This document shows, piece after piece, positions 34,950 through 45,700 of a stretch of DNA of 64,000 bases. The translations under genes and the position numbers were made by a program. Location: contig NZ_MPHK01000010.1 of assembly GCF_001957135.1 (NCBI RefSeq), forward strand, positions 1-64,000, written 5' to 3'. The notes beneath the pieces were generated by a model. That model saw nothing but the letters and a program-made list of their open reading frames with translations, was not told where the DNA came from and did not search any database. The first letter of the stretch is position 1. Every line of letters begins with the position of its first letter. The DNA is from Shewanella sp. UCD-KL21 (GTDB taxonomy: Bacteria > Pseudomonadota > Gammaproteobacteria > Enterobacterales > Shewanellaceae).

Positions 34950-37433
34950 ATGAGCATAAGCCGTCGCGAGTTTCTAAAAGCCAATGCAGCTACCGCAGCC
35001 GCTTCGGCAGTTGGACTTGCTTTACCAATAAAAATGGTTCAAGCAGAAGAGCAGTCTGCAGCAATAAAATGGGACAAGGCACCTTGTCGTTTTTGTGGCG
35101 TGGGCTGTAGTGTTTTAGTGGGTACCAAAGGAGGCAAAGTTGTTGCTACTCAAGGTGATCCAGAAAGCCCAGTCAACAAAGGTCTTAACTGTGTTAAGGG
35201 CTATTTCCTCTCTAAAATTATGTACGGCAAAGACCGCCTTACGTCGCCATTATTACGAATGAAAAATGGTAAGTACGACAAAGAAGGTGAATTTACCCCA
35301 GTAAGCTGGGATGTTGCCCTTGATACCATGGCTGAGAAATGGAAAGCCAGTATCGCCAAAAAAGGCCCGACATCGGTAGGTATGTTCGGCTCGGGTCAAT
35401 GGACTATCTGGGAAGGCTACGCGGCATCGAAATTACACAAAGCGGGTTTCCTTACCAACAACATCGATCCTAATGCCCGCCATTGTATGGCATCCGCTGT
35501 AGGTGGATTCATGCGAACCTTTGGTATTGATGAACCTATGGGGAGCTATGATGACTTTGAAGCAGCCGATCATTTCGTGCTTTGGGGCGCCAACATGGCT
35601 GAGATGCACCCTATTCTATGGTCACGCTTAACTGACCGTCGTTTAAGCCATGAAGGCAGTAAAGTCCATGTGTTATCAACATTTGAAAACCGCAGTTTCG
35701 AATTAGCGGATAACCCTATGGTATTTAAACCGCAATCTGATTTGGTTCTATTGAACTTCATTGCCAATTACATCATTGAAAATGATGCGGTAAATAAAGA
35801 CTTTGTCAGCAAGCACACCAACTTTAGAATGGGTGTGACTGATATTGGTTATGGCTTACGTCCTGAGCATCCACTTGAGCAAAGTGCTAAAAATCCAGGT
35901 AGTGGTGGTTCAACGCCAATTAGCTTTGAAGAGTACGCCAAATTTGTCAGTACTTATACTGCGGAATACGCTTCAGAAATGAGTGGCGTACCAGTTGAAA
36001 ACCTTATCGAAATGGCTAAAGCTTATGCTGATCCTAACATTAAGGTGATGAGCTTATGGACCATGGGCATTAACCAACATACCCGTGGCGTGTGGGCTAA
36101 CAACATGCTGTACAACATTCATTTGTTGACCGGTAAAATTGCCACCCCAGGTAACAGCCCTTTCTCGTTAACTGGCCAGCCATCAGCTTGTGGTACGGCT
36201 CGTGAAGTGGGTACTTTCTCACATCGTTTACCTGCTGACATGGTGGTGACTAACCCTAAGCACCGCGCAATCACTGAAAAGTTATGGCAATTACCTGAAG
36301 GCACTATTCCGCCTAAAGTCGGTTACCATGCCGTGCTGCAAAGCCGTATGCTAAAAGACGGTAAGCTAAACTGCTACTGGACCATGTGTACCAATAACAT
36401 GCAAGCAGGTCCAAACATCAACGATGAAATTTACCCAGGTTTTCGTAACCCAGAAAACTTCATCGTGGTATCAGATCCATATCCAACGGTGACAGCAACC
36501 GCAGCCGATTTGATTTTACCAACAGCAATGTGGGTCGAAAAAGAAGGCGCTTATGGTAACGCTGAGCGCCGTACTCACATGTGGCATCAACAAGTTAAAG
36601 CGCCTGAAGGCGCTAAATCTGATTTATGGCAGTTAGTTGAGTTTTCTAAACGCTTTAAAGCCTCAGAAGTGTGGCCAGCAGAACTTATCGCTAAAAAACC
36701 TGAATATGCAGATAAGACCTTATATGACATCTTATTTGCTAATGGTGTAGTGGATAAGTTCCCAGCATCTGAGTGTAAAGGTGACTACAACGATGAAAAC
36801 GATGCCTTCGGCTTCTACCTGCAAAAAGGGTTATTTGAAGAGTACGCACAGTTTGGTCGTGGCCATGGTCATGATTTAGCAGACTTTGATACTTACCATG
36901 AAAACCGCGGGGCACGCTGGCCTGTGGTTAATGGCAAGGAAACAGTGCGCCGTTTTGTTGAAGGTAGTGACCCCTACGTTAAAGCCGGTGAAGGTTATAA
37001 CTTCTACGGTAAGCCAGATGGCCGCGCAGTGATTTTTGCACTGCCATACGAGCCTGCTGCAGAAGAGCCAAATGATGAATATGATTTATGGATGTCTACA
37101 GGTCGCGTACTAGAGCATTGGCATACTGCCAGTATGACAGCCCGTGTACCTGAGCTGCATAAGTCGTATCCTGATGCACAAGTATTCATGCACCCACAAG
37201 ATGCCAGCAGTCGCGGTCTGAAAAATGGTGATGAAGTGAAAGTGATTTCTCCACGTGGTGAAGTGAAAACCCGTATTGAAACCAAAGGCCGTAACAAACC
37301 GCCAGTCGGCGTGGTATTTATGCCATTTTTTGATGCTAGACAGCTGGTCAACAAACTATTACTCGATGCTACCGATCCGTTATCGAAAGAAACCGATTTC
37401 AAAAAGTGTCCTGTGAAGATTGTTAAAGCCTAA
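34950..37433 (+). CDS. napA: Periplasmic nitrate reductase catalytic subunit
   Basis: Molybdenum bis-MGD and [4Fe-4S] enzyme that reduces nitrate to nitrite in the periplasm. A Tat signal begins at the N-terminus (SRREFLKA, hydrophobic run to VQAEEQ). The cluster ligands are Cys46, Cys49, Cys53 and Cys81 in the NapA spacing C-x2-C-x3-C-x27-C. The molybdenum Cys is Cys179 in [15 protein letters not shown]. Molybdopterin-binding segments ([28 protein letters not shown]) are intact over 827 aa, the usual length. It is followed 100 bp later by napB. The Tat-binding chaperone gene napD, normally adjacent, is missing, as are napC, napG and napH, so maturation and electron supply must come from elsewhere. 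Confidence 0.96.
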   Translation: MSISRREFLKANAATAAASAVGLALPIKMVQAEEQSAAIKWDKAPCRFCGVGCSVLVGTKGGKVVATQGDPESPVNKGLNCVKGYFLSKIMYGKDRLTSPLLRMKNGKYDKEGEFTPVSWDVALDTMAEKWKASIAKKGPTSVGMFGSGQWTIWEGYAASKLHKAGFLTNNIDPNARHCMASAVGGFMRTFGIDEPMGSYDDFEAADHFVLWGANMAEMHPILWSRLTDRRLSHEGSKVHVLSTFENRSFELADNPMVFKPQSDLVLLNFIANYIIENDAVNKDFVSKHTNFRMGVTDIGYGLRPEHPLEQSAKNPGSGGSTPISFEEYAKFVSTYTAEYASEMSGVPVENLIEMAKAYADPNIKVMSLWTMGINQHTRGVWANNMLYNIHLLTGKIATPGNSPFSLTGQPSACGTAREVGTFSHRLPADMVVTNPKHRAITEKLWQLPEGTIPPKVGYHAVLQSRMLKDGKLNCYWTMCTNNMQAGPNINDEIYPGFRNPENFIVVSDPYPTVTATAADLILPTAMWVEKEGAYGNAERRTHMWHQQVKAPEGAKSDLWQLVEFSKRFKASEVWPAELIAKKPEYADKTLYDILFANGVVDKFPASECKGDYNDENDAFGFYLQKGLFEEYAQFGRGHGHDLADFDTYHENRGARWPVVNGKETVRRFVEGSDPYVKAGEGYNFYGKPDGRAVIFALPYEPAAEEPNDEYDLWMSTGRVLEHWHTASMTARVPELHKSYPDAQVFMHPQDASSRGLKNGDEVKVISPRGEVKTRIETKGRNKPPVGVVFMPFFDARQLVNKLLLDATDPLSKETDFKKCPVKIVKA

Positions 37434-37532
37434 TTTTACTTACAGTGATGCTAAAGGACTTTAGCATCACTGAATCACTATTTTTCTCTATCCATTTACG
37501 CAAACGATAGTGGATATGACGGAGTGTAAACC

Positions 37533-37958
37533 ATGAAGAAATTACTTAGCCTTGCTGCGATAGTGCTCAGTCTTAGCGCATGCTCAGGTCAACAAGCACA
37601 GCAAACTGCAGCACCTGTAAATGTAAAATCACTTGCTGGTGATGTACAAATTACTGACACTTTAGTTGCAGATGCAAAAGCGACTTATCCAAGCCGCGGC
37701 ACAGCAATTGAAAGAACATTTGTGCATCAACCACCAATGATCCCCCATAAAGATAGCTACCCTATCACCATCAAAAAGAATGGCTGCTTAAGCTGTCATA
37801 GCCCTGAAAAAGCGCCGCGTATGAAAGCAACGCCAATTGATAAGTCCCACGTAAAAGCAGATGGTCAGTTTGACGATAAATACTATTTCTGTGTTCAGTG
37901 TCATGTTGCACAAGCAGATAATAAAGAAGCCTTAGTTGAGAATTACCACACAAACTAA
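37533..37958 (+). CDS. napB: Nitrate reductase cytochrome c subunit, predicted lipoprotein
   Basis: Small dihaem cytochrome c that passes electrons to NapA. Two haem motifs are present: CLSCH (residues 85-89) and CVQCH (120-124). The family block VHQPPMIPHKDSYPITIKKNGC and the end FCVQCHVAQADN agree with NapB. Unlike E. coli NapB, which has a cleavable signal, the N-terminus KKLLSLAAIVLSLSAC ends in a lipobox (LSAC, Cys17), so it is predicted to be membrane anchored. Anchoring could let it meet a membrane quinol donor directly in the absence of a nearby napC. A strong terminator follows. Confidence 0.93.
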   Translation: MKKLLSLAAIVLSLSACSGQQAQQTAAPVNVKSLAGDVQITDTLVADAKATYPSRGTAIERTFVHQPPMIPHKDSYPITIKKNGCLSCHSPEKAPRMKATPIDKSHVKADGQFDDKYYFCVQCHVAQADNKEALVENYHTN

Positions 37959-37987
37959 GCTTTGGTATTTGAATTAATACCACAATA

Positions 37988-38021
37988 AAAAATGCCACTG
38001 AATATCAGTGGCATTTTTCTA
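37988..38021 (+). terminator. Terminator after napB
   Basis: AAAAATGCCACTGA (37988-38001) pairs with TCAGTGGCATTTTT (38005-38018). It also serves the converging minus-strand sulfatase gene. Confidence 0.9.
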
Positions 38022-38061
38022 GCTAAGCTAACAACAGTGGCTAAGACACCAAAACTAAAGC

Positions 38062-40026
38062 CTATGGCGTCACAATATTAAACCAGAAATTATACTCATC
38101 AAGCATACCTAAAAATGCAGTAAATAAGCTTTCATCACCGCTGATTTTTACATCACCTTTTTTAATAGCCTCATCAAAGGTTATCTCTTTTAGCTGGATG
38201 CTATTCATGGTTTCCATGCTCATCACTAAACCGACATCAGGGTCTTCTACTTGATTCGAGCTATGGTGCAATACCGCATTCTCAACCGTTAAGCTGTAGC
38301 CCTTTTTAAGATCAGTAAAATCAATATTGATATCAAACTGTTTACCCGCCGCTTTGGCAGAGTCCAATCTTACCGCTAAATAATCAAACAGCAATTCAGG
38401 TGTCATCGCGCGAATAGTATCAGGCGTTGCAGTTTGAGTTCCCCCTGCTGATGGAATACCATTTCGCAGCTCATAAGCGCCTTGCAAGTAGACTGAGCGC
38501 CAAGGGCCTGACTCAGCTTGATAACCTAACTGCTCAAAGGCATCTGCCAATAACTCTTTAGCATCGGTAGATTGAGGGTTAGCAAAAACAGCATGTTTCA
38601 TCACTTCGGCAACCCAGCGGTATTCGCCATCAGCGAAAGAGTTTTTGGCTTTTTTAACCACTTCAGCTTCGCCGCCCATGTACTGCATATACTTTTTAGC
38701 AACCACTTCTGGCGGCAGATTATCAAGGTTAGATGGATTACCGTTATACCAGCCCATGTAACGTTGGTACACTGCGCGGCTATTGTGCTTCAGCGTGCCG
38801 TAATAGCCTCGAGTAGCCCAATTCTGCTCTAATTCAGGAGGCAGTGTGATCATTTCAGAAATCTCTTCACCTGTGTAACCTTGGTTCATCAATCTTACTG
38901 ATTGGTCATGGGTAAATTTGTAGATATCACGCTGCTTTTTGAAATAAGGAATAATGTTGTCACTGCCCCATAAAGGCCAATGATGACTTTGGAACTTAAC
39001 TTTGGCTTCTTGGCCCCACAGGCTAATAGTCTCGTCAAGGAAACTGGCCCAAATCAGCGCATCACGCACTTGCGCCCCACGTAGGGTTAAGATGTTATGC
39101 ATGGTATTAGTGGTGTTTTCCGCCATCCACAAGGCTTTATATTGTGGAAACCAAGTGTTCATTTCAGCTGGCGCTTCAGTACCCGGAGTTAACTGAAACT
39201 CCATTTCAACGCCATCAATCGTTAATTTAGTCCCCGTCTGTTTAATTTCCTTATTAGGCACTAATAAACCCGCAAGCCCGGTCGATACTGTCATACCTAG
39301 GCCACCATTTACGCCGCCCTGGGCATTTCTTGGCAGTAATGCGCCATACATATAAACAGCTCTGCGACCCATTGCGTTACCGGCAATGACATTTTCAGAC
39401 ACCGCATGTTCAGTGAAATGCTCCGGCGCTATCACCTGCACTTTACCGCTGGCGACATCTTCTGCTGTAGCTAAGCCGGTTGCACCGCCATAATGGTCAA
39501 TATGGCTATGACTATAGACAATCGCCACCACTGGGCGCTCTCCAATATGCTTATTGATTAAATCTAATGAGGCTTTAGCGGTTTCAGGGGAGATTAATGG
39601 GTCAAATACAATCCAGCCTTTGTCACCTTTAATGAAAGTGATGTTACTTAAGTCAAACCCACGTACTTGGTAAATATTTTCAGTCACTTCATATAAACCA
39701 TGATGAAGTACCAATTGGCTATTACGCCATAAACTGGGGTTAACCGTATCAGGGGAGGCTTTGTCATCGCTAATATAAGATTTGTATTGCTCTAAATCCC
39801 ATACCACATTGCCATTGGCATCTTTAATGGTCACCACATCAGGCTTAGCAATAAAACCCCGTTTAGCATTGTCAAAATCTTGCTTGTCGTTAAAGGGAAG
39901 CGCCTTTAGCACTGCGGCATTGGCTTTTTGAGTATGTTCAGTAGCAGGTTTAGATTGAGTAGCGGCGACACTATTAAAACACACAGCGACAGAAAAAGCC
40001 GCGCCAAGCAGATAAAGCGGTTTCAT
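38062..40026 (-). CDS. SdsA-type alkylsulfatase, metallo-beta-lactamase fold
   Basis: 654-residue exported alkyl sulfate hydrolase. A signal peptide (LYLLGAAFSVAVCFNSVAATQS) precedes a binuclear-zinc metallo-beta-lactamase domain with the motif YSHSHIDHYGG (H-x-H-x-D-H). Further ligands are expected in the EH/NTMHN segments (APEHFTEHAVSEN, AENTTNTMHNILTLRGAQVRD). An alpha-helical dimerisation domain and a C-terminal SCP2-like lipid-binding domain (FTDLKKGYSLTVENAVLHHSS) follow, the typical order in SdsA1 and Yjcs. It may also act on other sulfate esters. No regulatory or sulfur-assimilation gene is next to it. Confidence 0.9.
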   Translation of the reverse strand: MKPLYLLGAAFSVAVCFNSVAATQSKPATEHTQKANAAVLKALPFNDKQDFDNAKRGFIAKPDVVTIKDANGNVVWDLEQYKSYISDDKASPDTVNPSLWRNSQLVLHHGLYEVTENIYQVRGFDLSNITFIKGDKGWIVFDPLISPETAKASLDLINKHIGERPVVAIVYSHSHIDHYGGATGLATAEDVASGKVQVIAPEHFTEHAVSENVIAGNAMGRRAVYMYGALLPRNAQGGVNGGLGMTVSTGLAGLLVPNKEIKQTGTKLTIDGVEMEFQLTPGTEAPAEMNTWFPQYKALWMAENTTNTMHNILTLRGAQVRDALIWASFLDETISLWGQEAKVKFQSHHWPLWGSDNIIPYFKKQRDIYKFTHDQSVRLMNQGYTGEEISEMITLPPELEQNWATRGYYGTLKHNSRAVYQRYMGWYNGNPSNLDNLPPEVVAKKYMQYMGGEAEVVKKAKNSFADGEYRWVAEVMKHAVFANPQSTDAKELLADAFEQLGYQAESGPWRSVYLQGAYELRNGIPSAGGTQTATPDTIRAMTPELLFDYLAVRLDSAKAAGKQFDINIDFTDLKKGYSLTVENAVLHHSSNQVEDPDVGLVMSMETMNSIQLKEITFDEAIKKGDVKISGDESLFTAFLGMLDEYNFWFNIVTP

Positions 40027-40166
40027 ATAAGCTCCTTTTAAACACGATTAAATACTTAATTCGTTATCCTCGGAGTAAAGTTAGCTGCTTATTTAACCAA
40101 TCGCTAGCGCTATTAGTTTTATTTTTATTAATATTTTATTTTTTATTCTCAAATTTAAGGCATAAA

Positions 40167-40203
40167 AAAACCGCTGTAAGCATTAGCTTGCAGCGGTTTT
40201 TAT
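40167..40203 (-). terminator. Terminator after the EF-G gene
   Basis: AAAACCGCTG-TA-AGC, loop ATTA, GCTTGCAGCGGTTTT, with A residues on the left giving a T run on the minus strand. Located about 20 bp after the fusA stop. Confidence 0.85.
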
Positions 40204-40222
40204 TAAAGCTTAAGCGCTAGAA

Positions 40223-42313
40223 TTACTTCTTAGCAGCAGCTTCACGTTCTTTAACGTCAGCAATTACTTTTTCAGCAACACTGTTAGGACATGGTGAGTA
40301 GTGAGCGAATTCCATAGAGAATTGGCCACGACCTGATGTCATAGTACGTAGTGAACCGATGTAACCGAACATTTCTGATAACGGTACGTCAGCTTTAATA
40401 CGAACGCCAGTAACACCAGCCATTTGGTCTTTGATCATGCCACGACGACGGTTAAGGTCACCAATAACATCACCAACGTTGTCATCTGGGCTGAATACGT
40501 CAACGTTCATGATAGGCTCAAGAAGTTGTGCACCGGCTTTAGGCATAGATTGACGGAATGCGCCTTTAGCAGCGATTTCGAACGCGATAGCTGACGAATC
40601 AACTGCGTGGAAAGCACCATCTGTAAGCTCTAGCTCAACGTCTAACACAGGGAAACCAGCAACAGTACCGGTGTTCATCATGCTAGCGAAGCCTTTTTCA
40701 ACTGCTGGCCAGAATTCCTTAGGAACGTTACCACCAACAACTGAAGACTTGAATGTGAAGCCAGTGTTTTGCTCACCAGGACGGATAACATAGTCAATTT
40801 TACCAAACTGACCTGAACCACCAGACTGTTTCTTATGCGTGTAGCTATCTTCAGTAACCTTAGTGATAGTTTCACGGTAAGCAACTTGAGGCTCACCAAC
40901 GATTAAGTCAACACCGTAAGTACGCTTAAGGATGTCTACTTTAATGTCTAAGTGAAGCTCACCCATACCTTTAAGGATGGTTTCGCCTGAGTCTTCGTCA
41001 GTTTCTACGCGGAAAGATGGATCTTCTGCAATCATTTTACCGATAGCGATACCCATTTTCTCTGAACCACCTTTATCTTTAGGTGCTACAGCGATAGAGA
41101 TAACTGGCTCTGGGAATACCATTGCTTCAAGAGTACAAGGATGTTTAACATCACATAAAGTGTGACCAGTTTGAACATTCTTCATACCAACGATAGCGAT
41201 AATGTCACCAGCTTGCGCTGAATCTAATTCGTTACGCTCATCAGCTTGCATTTCAACCATACGACCAACACGCTCAGTTTTACCTGTAAACGAGTTAAGG
41301 ATGGTGTCACCTTTGTTGATCTTACCTGAGTAGATACGTACGAAGGTTAGTGCACCAAAACGGTCATCCATGATTTTGAATGCTAACGCTTTGAATGGCT
41401 CGTCAACTGAAACTAAAGCGTGTTCGCCAGTTTCGTTACCTTCTTCATCAGTAAGAGGTTGTGGATCAACTTCAACTGGGTTAGGTAAGTAGTCAACAAC
41501 AGCATCAAGAAGAAGCTGCATACCTTTGTTCTTGAACGCAGAACCACAGTATGTAGGGAAGAATGACATATCACGGGTACCCTTACGGATACAACGCTTA
41601 AGCTCTTCCATAGATGGCTCTTCGCCTTCCATGTAAGCTTCCATTAGGTCATCGTCTTGCTCTACAGCAGTTTCGATTAGCATTTCACGGTATTCTTCTA
41701 CCATGTCAACCATGTCAGCTGGGATTTCTTCGATTTTGTAGTTTTCAGCTTCGCCTGTTTCATCCCATACCCATGCTTTACGGGTAAGTAGATCAACAAC
41801 GCCAGTGAATTCGTCTTCGATACCAATAGGAAGAACCATAACTAGTGGGTTAGCAGCTAGAACATCTTTAGTTTGCTTAACAACGCGTAAGAAATCAGCA
41901 CCCATACGGTCTAATTTGTTTACGAAGATGATACGAGCAACTTCTGATTCGTTAGCATAACGCCAGTTAGTTTCTGACTGAGGCTCAACACCACCAGATC
42001 CACAGAATACACCAACACCGCCATCAAGCACTTTTAGTGAACGATAAACTTCAACAGTGAAGTCAACGTGACCAGGAGTGTCAATAACGTTAAAACGGTG
42101 GTCATTCCAGAAACAGCTTACTGCTGCAGACTGAATAGTAATACCGCGCTCAGCTTCCTGTTCCATGAAGTCAGTAGTAGATTCACCATCATGAACTTCA
42201 CCGATCTTATGGATCTTACCGGTTAGCTTTAGGATACGCTCGGTGGTCGTGGTTTTACCCGCGTCAACGTGAGCGAAGATACCAATGTTTCTGTATTTGG
42301 ATAATTCGGTCAT
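40223..42313 (-). CDS. fusA: Elongation factor G, second (non-str-operon) copy
   Basis: 696-residue translational GTPase of the EF-G family. G1 is [11 protein letters not shown] (residues 14-24), G3 DTPGH, G4 NKLD and G5 GSAF, and domains II-V are complete ([31 protein letters not shown]). It catalyses ribosome translocation and probably recycling. It begins [19 protein letters not shown], which differs from E. coli EF-G, and none of rpsL, rpsG or tufA is adjacent, so it is the stand-alone paralogue known in Shewanella, Vibrio and Pseudomonas-like genomes rather than the str-operon gene. Why two copies are kept is unknown. A promoter lies at 42398-42426. Confidence 0.92.
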   Translation of the reverse strand: MTELSKYRNIGIFAHVDAGKTTTTERILKLTGKIHKIGEVHDGESTTDFMEQEAERGITIQSAAVSCFWNDHRFNVIDTPGHVDFTVEVYRSLKVLDGGVGVFCGSGGVEPQSETNWRYANESEVARIIFVNKLDRMGADFLRVVKQTKDVLAANPLVMVLPIGIEDEFTGVVDLLTRKAWVWDETGEAENYKIEEIPADMVDMVEEYREMLIETAVEQDDDLMEAYMEGEEPSMEELKRCIRKGTRDMSFFPTYCGSAFKNKGMQLLLDAVVDYLPNPVEVDPQPLTDEEGNETGEHALVSVDEPFKALAFKIMDDRFGALTFVRIYSGKINKGDTILNSFTGKTERVGRMVEMQADERNELDSAQAGDIIAIVGMKNVQTGHTLCDVKHPCTLEAMVFPEPVISIAVAPKDKGGSEKMGIAIGKMIAEDPSFRVETDEDSGETILKGMGELHLDIKVDILKRTYGVDLIVGEPQVAYRETITKVTEDSYTHKKQSGGSGQFGKIDYVIRPGEQNTGFTFKSSVVGGNVPKEFWPAVEKGFASMMNTGTVAGFPVLDVELELTDGAFHAVDSSAIAFEIAAKGAFRQSMPKAGAQLLEPIMNVDVFSPDDNVGDVIGDLNRRRGMIKDQMAGVTGVRIKADVPLSEMFGYIGSLRTMTSGRGQFSMEFAHYSPCPNSVAEKVIADVKEREAAAKK

Positions 42314-42397
42314 GATTCAACTTTAATGATTAGTTAAGAGGTAGACGGAGCGTGTAAAAACTTAGACACACCGCACATCAGGTTATTTAAGGCGCAT

Positions 42398-42426
42398 ATT
42401 GTAAGTTGGAACCTGCAATAGCGCAA
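42398..42426 (-). promoter_or_regulatory. Sigma-70-like promoter of the EF-G paralogue
   Basis: Read on the minus strand: TTGCGC (42421-42426), 17-bp spacer, TACAAT (42398-42403). Transcription would begin near 42391, giving a leader of about 78 nt. Confidence 0.6.
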
Positions 42427-42677
42427 ATGGGACTTGCAATTTTTATCGCATTTTACGTAAATAAATTCGATAAAAATACACATTTCTTATATAAAACAGA
42501 GAAATAAAACTTATCGTTTATTTTTCGAACAATAGTGTTTTTTTACTTCTAAGCTGTTTATATGGGGCTTAGGTTACTACAACAAGGTTAATATTGACTT
42601 AATCGCCTTCATTTAGGTGAATTTAAGCTGTTCCTCGTCGACCGATGCAAAAGCATTTAATTCGCTGTCGGACATAA

Positions 42678-42710
42678 AAAAATCCCTAAAAAAGCTTTAG
42701 GGATTTTTGT
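42678..42710 (-). terminator. Terminator after the fused carboxylase gene
   Basis: AAAAATCCCTAAA (42678-42690) pairs with TTTAGGGATTTTT (42696-42708). It lies about 25 nt after the minus-strand stop. Confidence 0.9.
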
Positions 42711-42735
42711 GTCATCAAGCAATCAAGCCTTAAGC

Positions 42736-45700
42736 TTATTCGCCATCAAGGGGCAAAATCACAAACAGTAAGTCACCTTGAGAAACTTGCTGACCATTAC
42801 CGTTTAGAATGCGCTCAATGCGATACTTTTTATCTTCAGGGTACAGCACAGCATTTTGACGGTTAAAGCCGGCTAAGCTCACTTGAGAGAACATCTTCAT
42901 CGCTTCAGTTAGCGCTAATGTTTGCTCTACTGTGACTATGTCACCTTCTTTAACAAAGTCAGGCTCACCCGGTGCTGGTGAGGTATAGAAAATACCAGCG
43001 CCTTGGGCTAACACTTTAAGCTCGTTACTTTCAGCAACCCGTAAAGACTCGGTATCTAAACCAACAGTTTCAGCCGCCGCTTCCATTTCAGCAATCAAGG
43101 CAGGTACATCTAACTCAGCCATCAAGCGTGGTAGATAGTTAGTGTCGTAAACACCTTGATTGAAGGTCGCATCCTTAAGGATAAGCTTCAATAATGGAAT
43201 GTTAGTGGCAATACCTTTGATGTAGGCTTCATCTAAGTAAGCAGACATCTTAGTGATCACATCTTCACGAGACTCACCGCGAATAATAATTTGCGCGATT
43301 AAGCTATCGTAATATGGCGATACTTCTTTACCTGTTTCAGCAATCGAGATGATTTCAACATCGTCTCTTTCAGGCATGAAGCACTCGCTGATCTTGCCAG
43401 GGTTTGGCAACAACTGCAGCACGCCATCACTATCAAGGGCTGCTTTTTCAGCAGTAATACGCACTTCCATGGCGTAACCTTGGTCAACTGGCTCTAGATC
43501 TTCAATTGAGCGACCAGCAGCAATATCAAACTGGGCACTAACAATATCGATACCAGAAGTCGCTTCAGTCACTGGATGCTCAACTTGCAGACGGGTATTC
43601 ATTTCCATGAAGTACACTTCGTTAGCATCGAGGTTGTAGATAAACTCAACCGTACCTGCGCCCATGTAATCAGTGGCATCACCTAATGCACGAGTGTATT
43701 CAAGTACCCGTTGCTTAAGCTCTTCAGGCAACATGGTTGAACCCGACTCTTCAATCACTTTTTGGTTATTACGTTGCACTGAACAGTCACGAATACCCAA
43801 CACTTTGGTGTTACCAAACTTATCACGCAGTAACTGCACTTCGATATGACGCAATGAGGTGACGTATTTCTCAAGGTAAAGGTCGCCGTTACCAAATGCT
43901 GCAGCCGCTTCAGTTGAAGTTTTTTGGAACAAACCAATCATGTCTTCAGCTTTAGTGACCACCTGAATACCTTTACCGCCACCACCTTGTACCGCTTTAA
44001 GCAGTACTGGGTAACCAATTTCAAGGGCGACGTTTACCGCCTGCTCAGCGTTGGTCAAAATACCGTGACTACCCGGCACTACTGGCACGTTTTGGCCTTG
44101 TGAGGTTTTAATCGCGTTTGATTTGTTACCCATAGTCGTCATTGAATGCACGCTTGGGCCAACAAAGTTAACGCCATTGTTAACACATAAAGCAGCAAAT
44201 TGCGGGCTTTCTGACAAGAAACCAATACCAGGGTGAAGCGCATCGACGTTTTCGTAATCTGCTACTTTCAATACAGAGTATGCATTCAAGTAACTCTCAT
44301 CCGATGTATTACCACCAATACAAACCAGCTTGTCGTTCACTTTAAGCATGTCTGCAGGTACTGATGTCATATCAGGATCTGATGCCACTAAAACAACATT
44401 AATTTTGTTGTCATGGGCTTTACGGATCAATTTAACCGCAGTACAACCACGCGCATGGATAAGCACTTTATCAATCGGCTTCATTAACGCACGAGGATCG
44501 TCTTGAACAATCTTCTCTTCAATGGCTTTAACTTCAGGCACTAAGGTTGATACCGCTTTAGCAATGATCTCTTGGGCATGCAATGTTGGCAGTGGCATTA
44601 ACGGATCAATACTTGATAATTGGCTATCTAAAGTATCAGTGAATGGGTTATGCACTAAGCCTGTCATCGCACCCGGTACTTTAGACAAGTAGTTAGATAG
44701 CGTTGCTGTTGATGGCAAGTATGCAGGCACCACCATTTGACCAGCAAATGGCATGTTAGTACCTGATAGATAATAAGTTTGCACTAACGGATGAGTCACA
44801 AAGCTTGCCTGTGCGCCACCAGTACAATCACCAAAACCGAACATCAATACTGGTAATTCATTGTCACGTACAAAACGGGTAATACGGTCATTCACCACAG
44901 CCATTGAGAATAGTGCTGCTGCACCTTCTTTGGTTTGCATACCACCAGAGCTAATAAAACAAACCACTGGCAATTTACGCTTAGCACATTCAATTAATAG
45001 CGCGCTGAACTTCTCAGCACTGGCCATATCAAACGCACCAGCCTGGAAGGCAATATTTGATACCGCAACACCCACACGCAGTGTTTGGCCATTATTATCA
45101 AAGTCAGCTAAACCGGTAATTAAACCACAAGGGCGAATGCCTTTGTCTAATGCATCTTCAATGGATAAACGAAACCCTGGGAAGTTAAGCAAGTTGGCAG
45201 ACATCTTATCGCCATTAAGCTCTTCAAACTCAGTGAAGAACTTAGCAATAATATTTTCCCAACCCATCTTGCCTTGGCGTTTTTCATCACGAAGCACTTT
45301 TTGGATCAGTAGATCTTGGTAGCCCATGGTGAGGCGGTTCCAGAAATCTTTACGACGACCAATACGCACAGGGTTGATAGCACCTGTGTACTTAGACTGA
45401 TCTTCTTCACTGTCGAAATACTCTGGCAATAAACGCTCAAAGAAGTAAGTTAAGATAACAAATAAACTGTCGTTTAATTGCGGGAAACCAACACTCTTCC
45501 ATTGCTCTACACGGGTTAACAGTTCTGCACGGTTAGATTGCGCCATGAAGAATTTAAGCCATTTATAGAACTTGCTCTTATCATTGGCTTCATCATTATT
45601 TGATAACGCAGTATCAATGGCGTTATGCAATAACTTATCAACTGATTCACGCGACAGACTCTTAGACATCATCGCTTCTTTAGAAATCGACGCTAAGTTA

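Noticed and set aside
37004..37402. 132-codon minus-strand frame inside napA
   Set aside because: Antisense to intact NapA sequence and without any recognisable domain.
44861..45322. 153-codon plus-strand frame inside the fused carboxylase gene
   Set aside because: It lies antisense to a strongly conserved coding region and shows no motif or start signal; a shadow frame.
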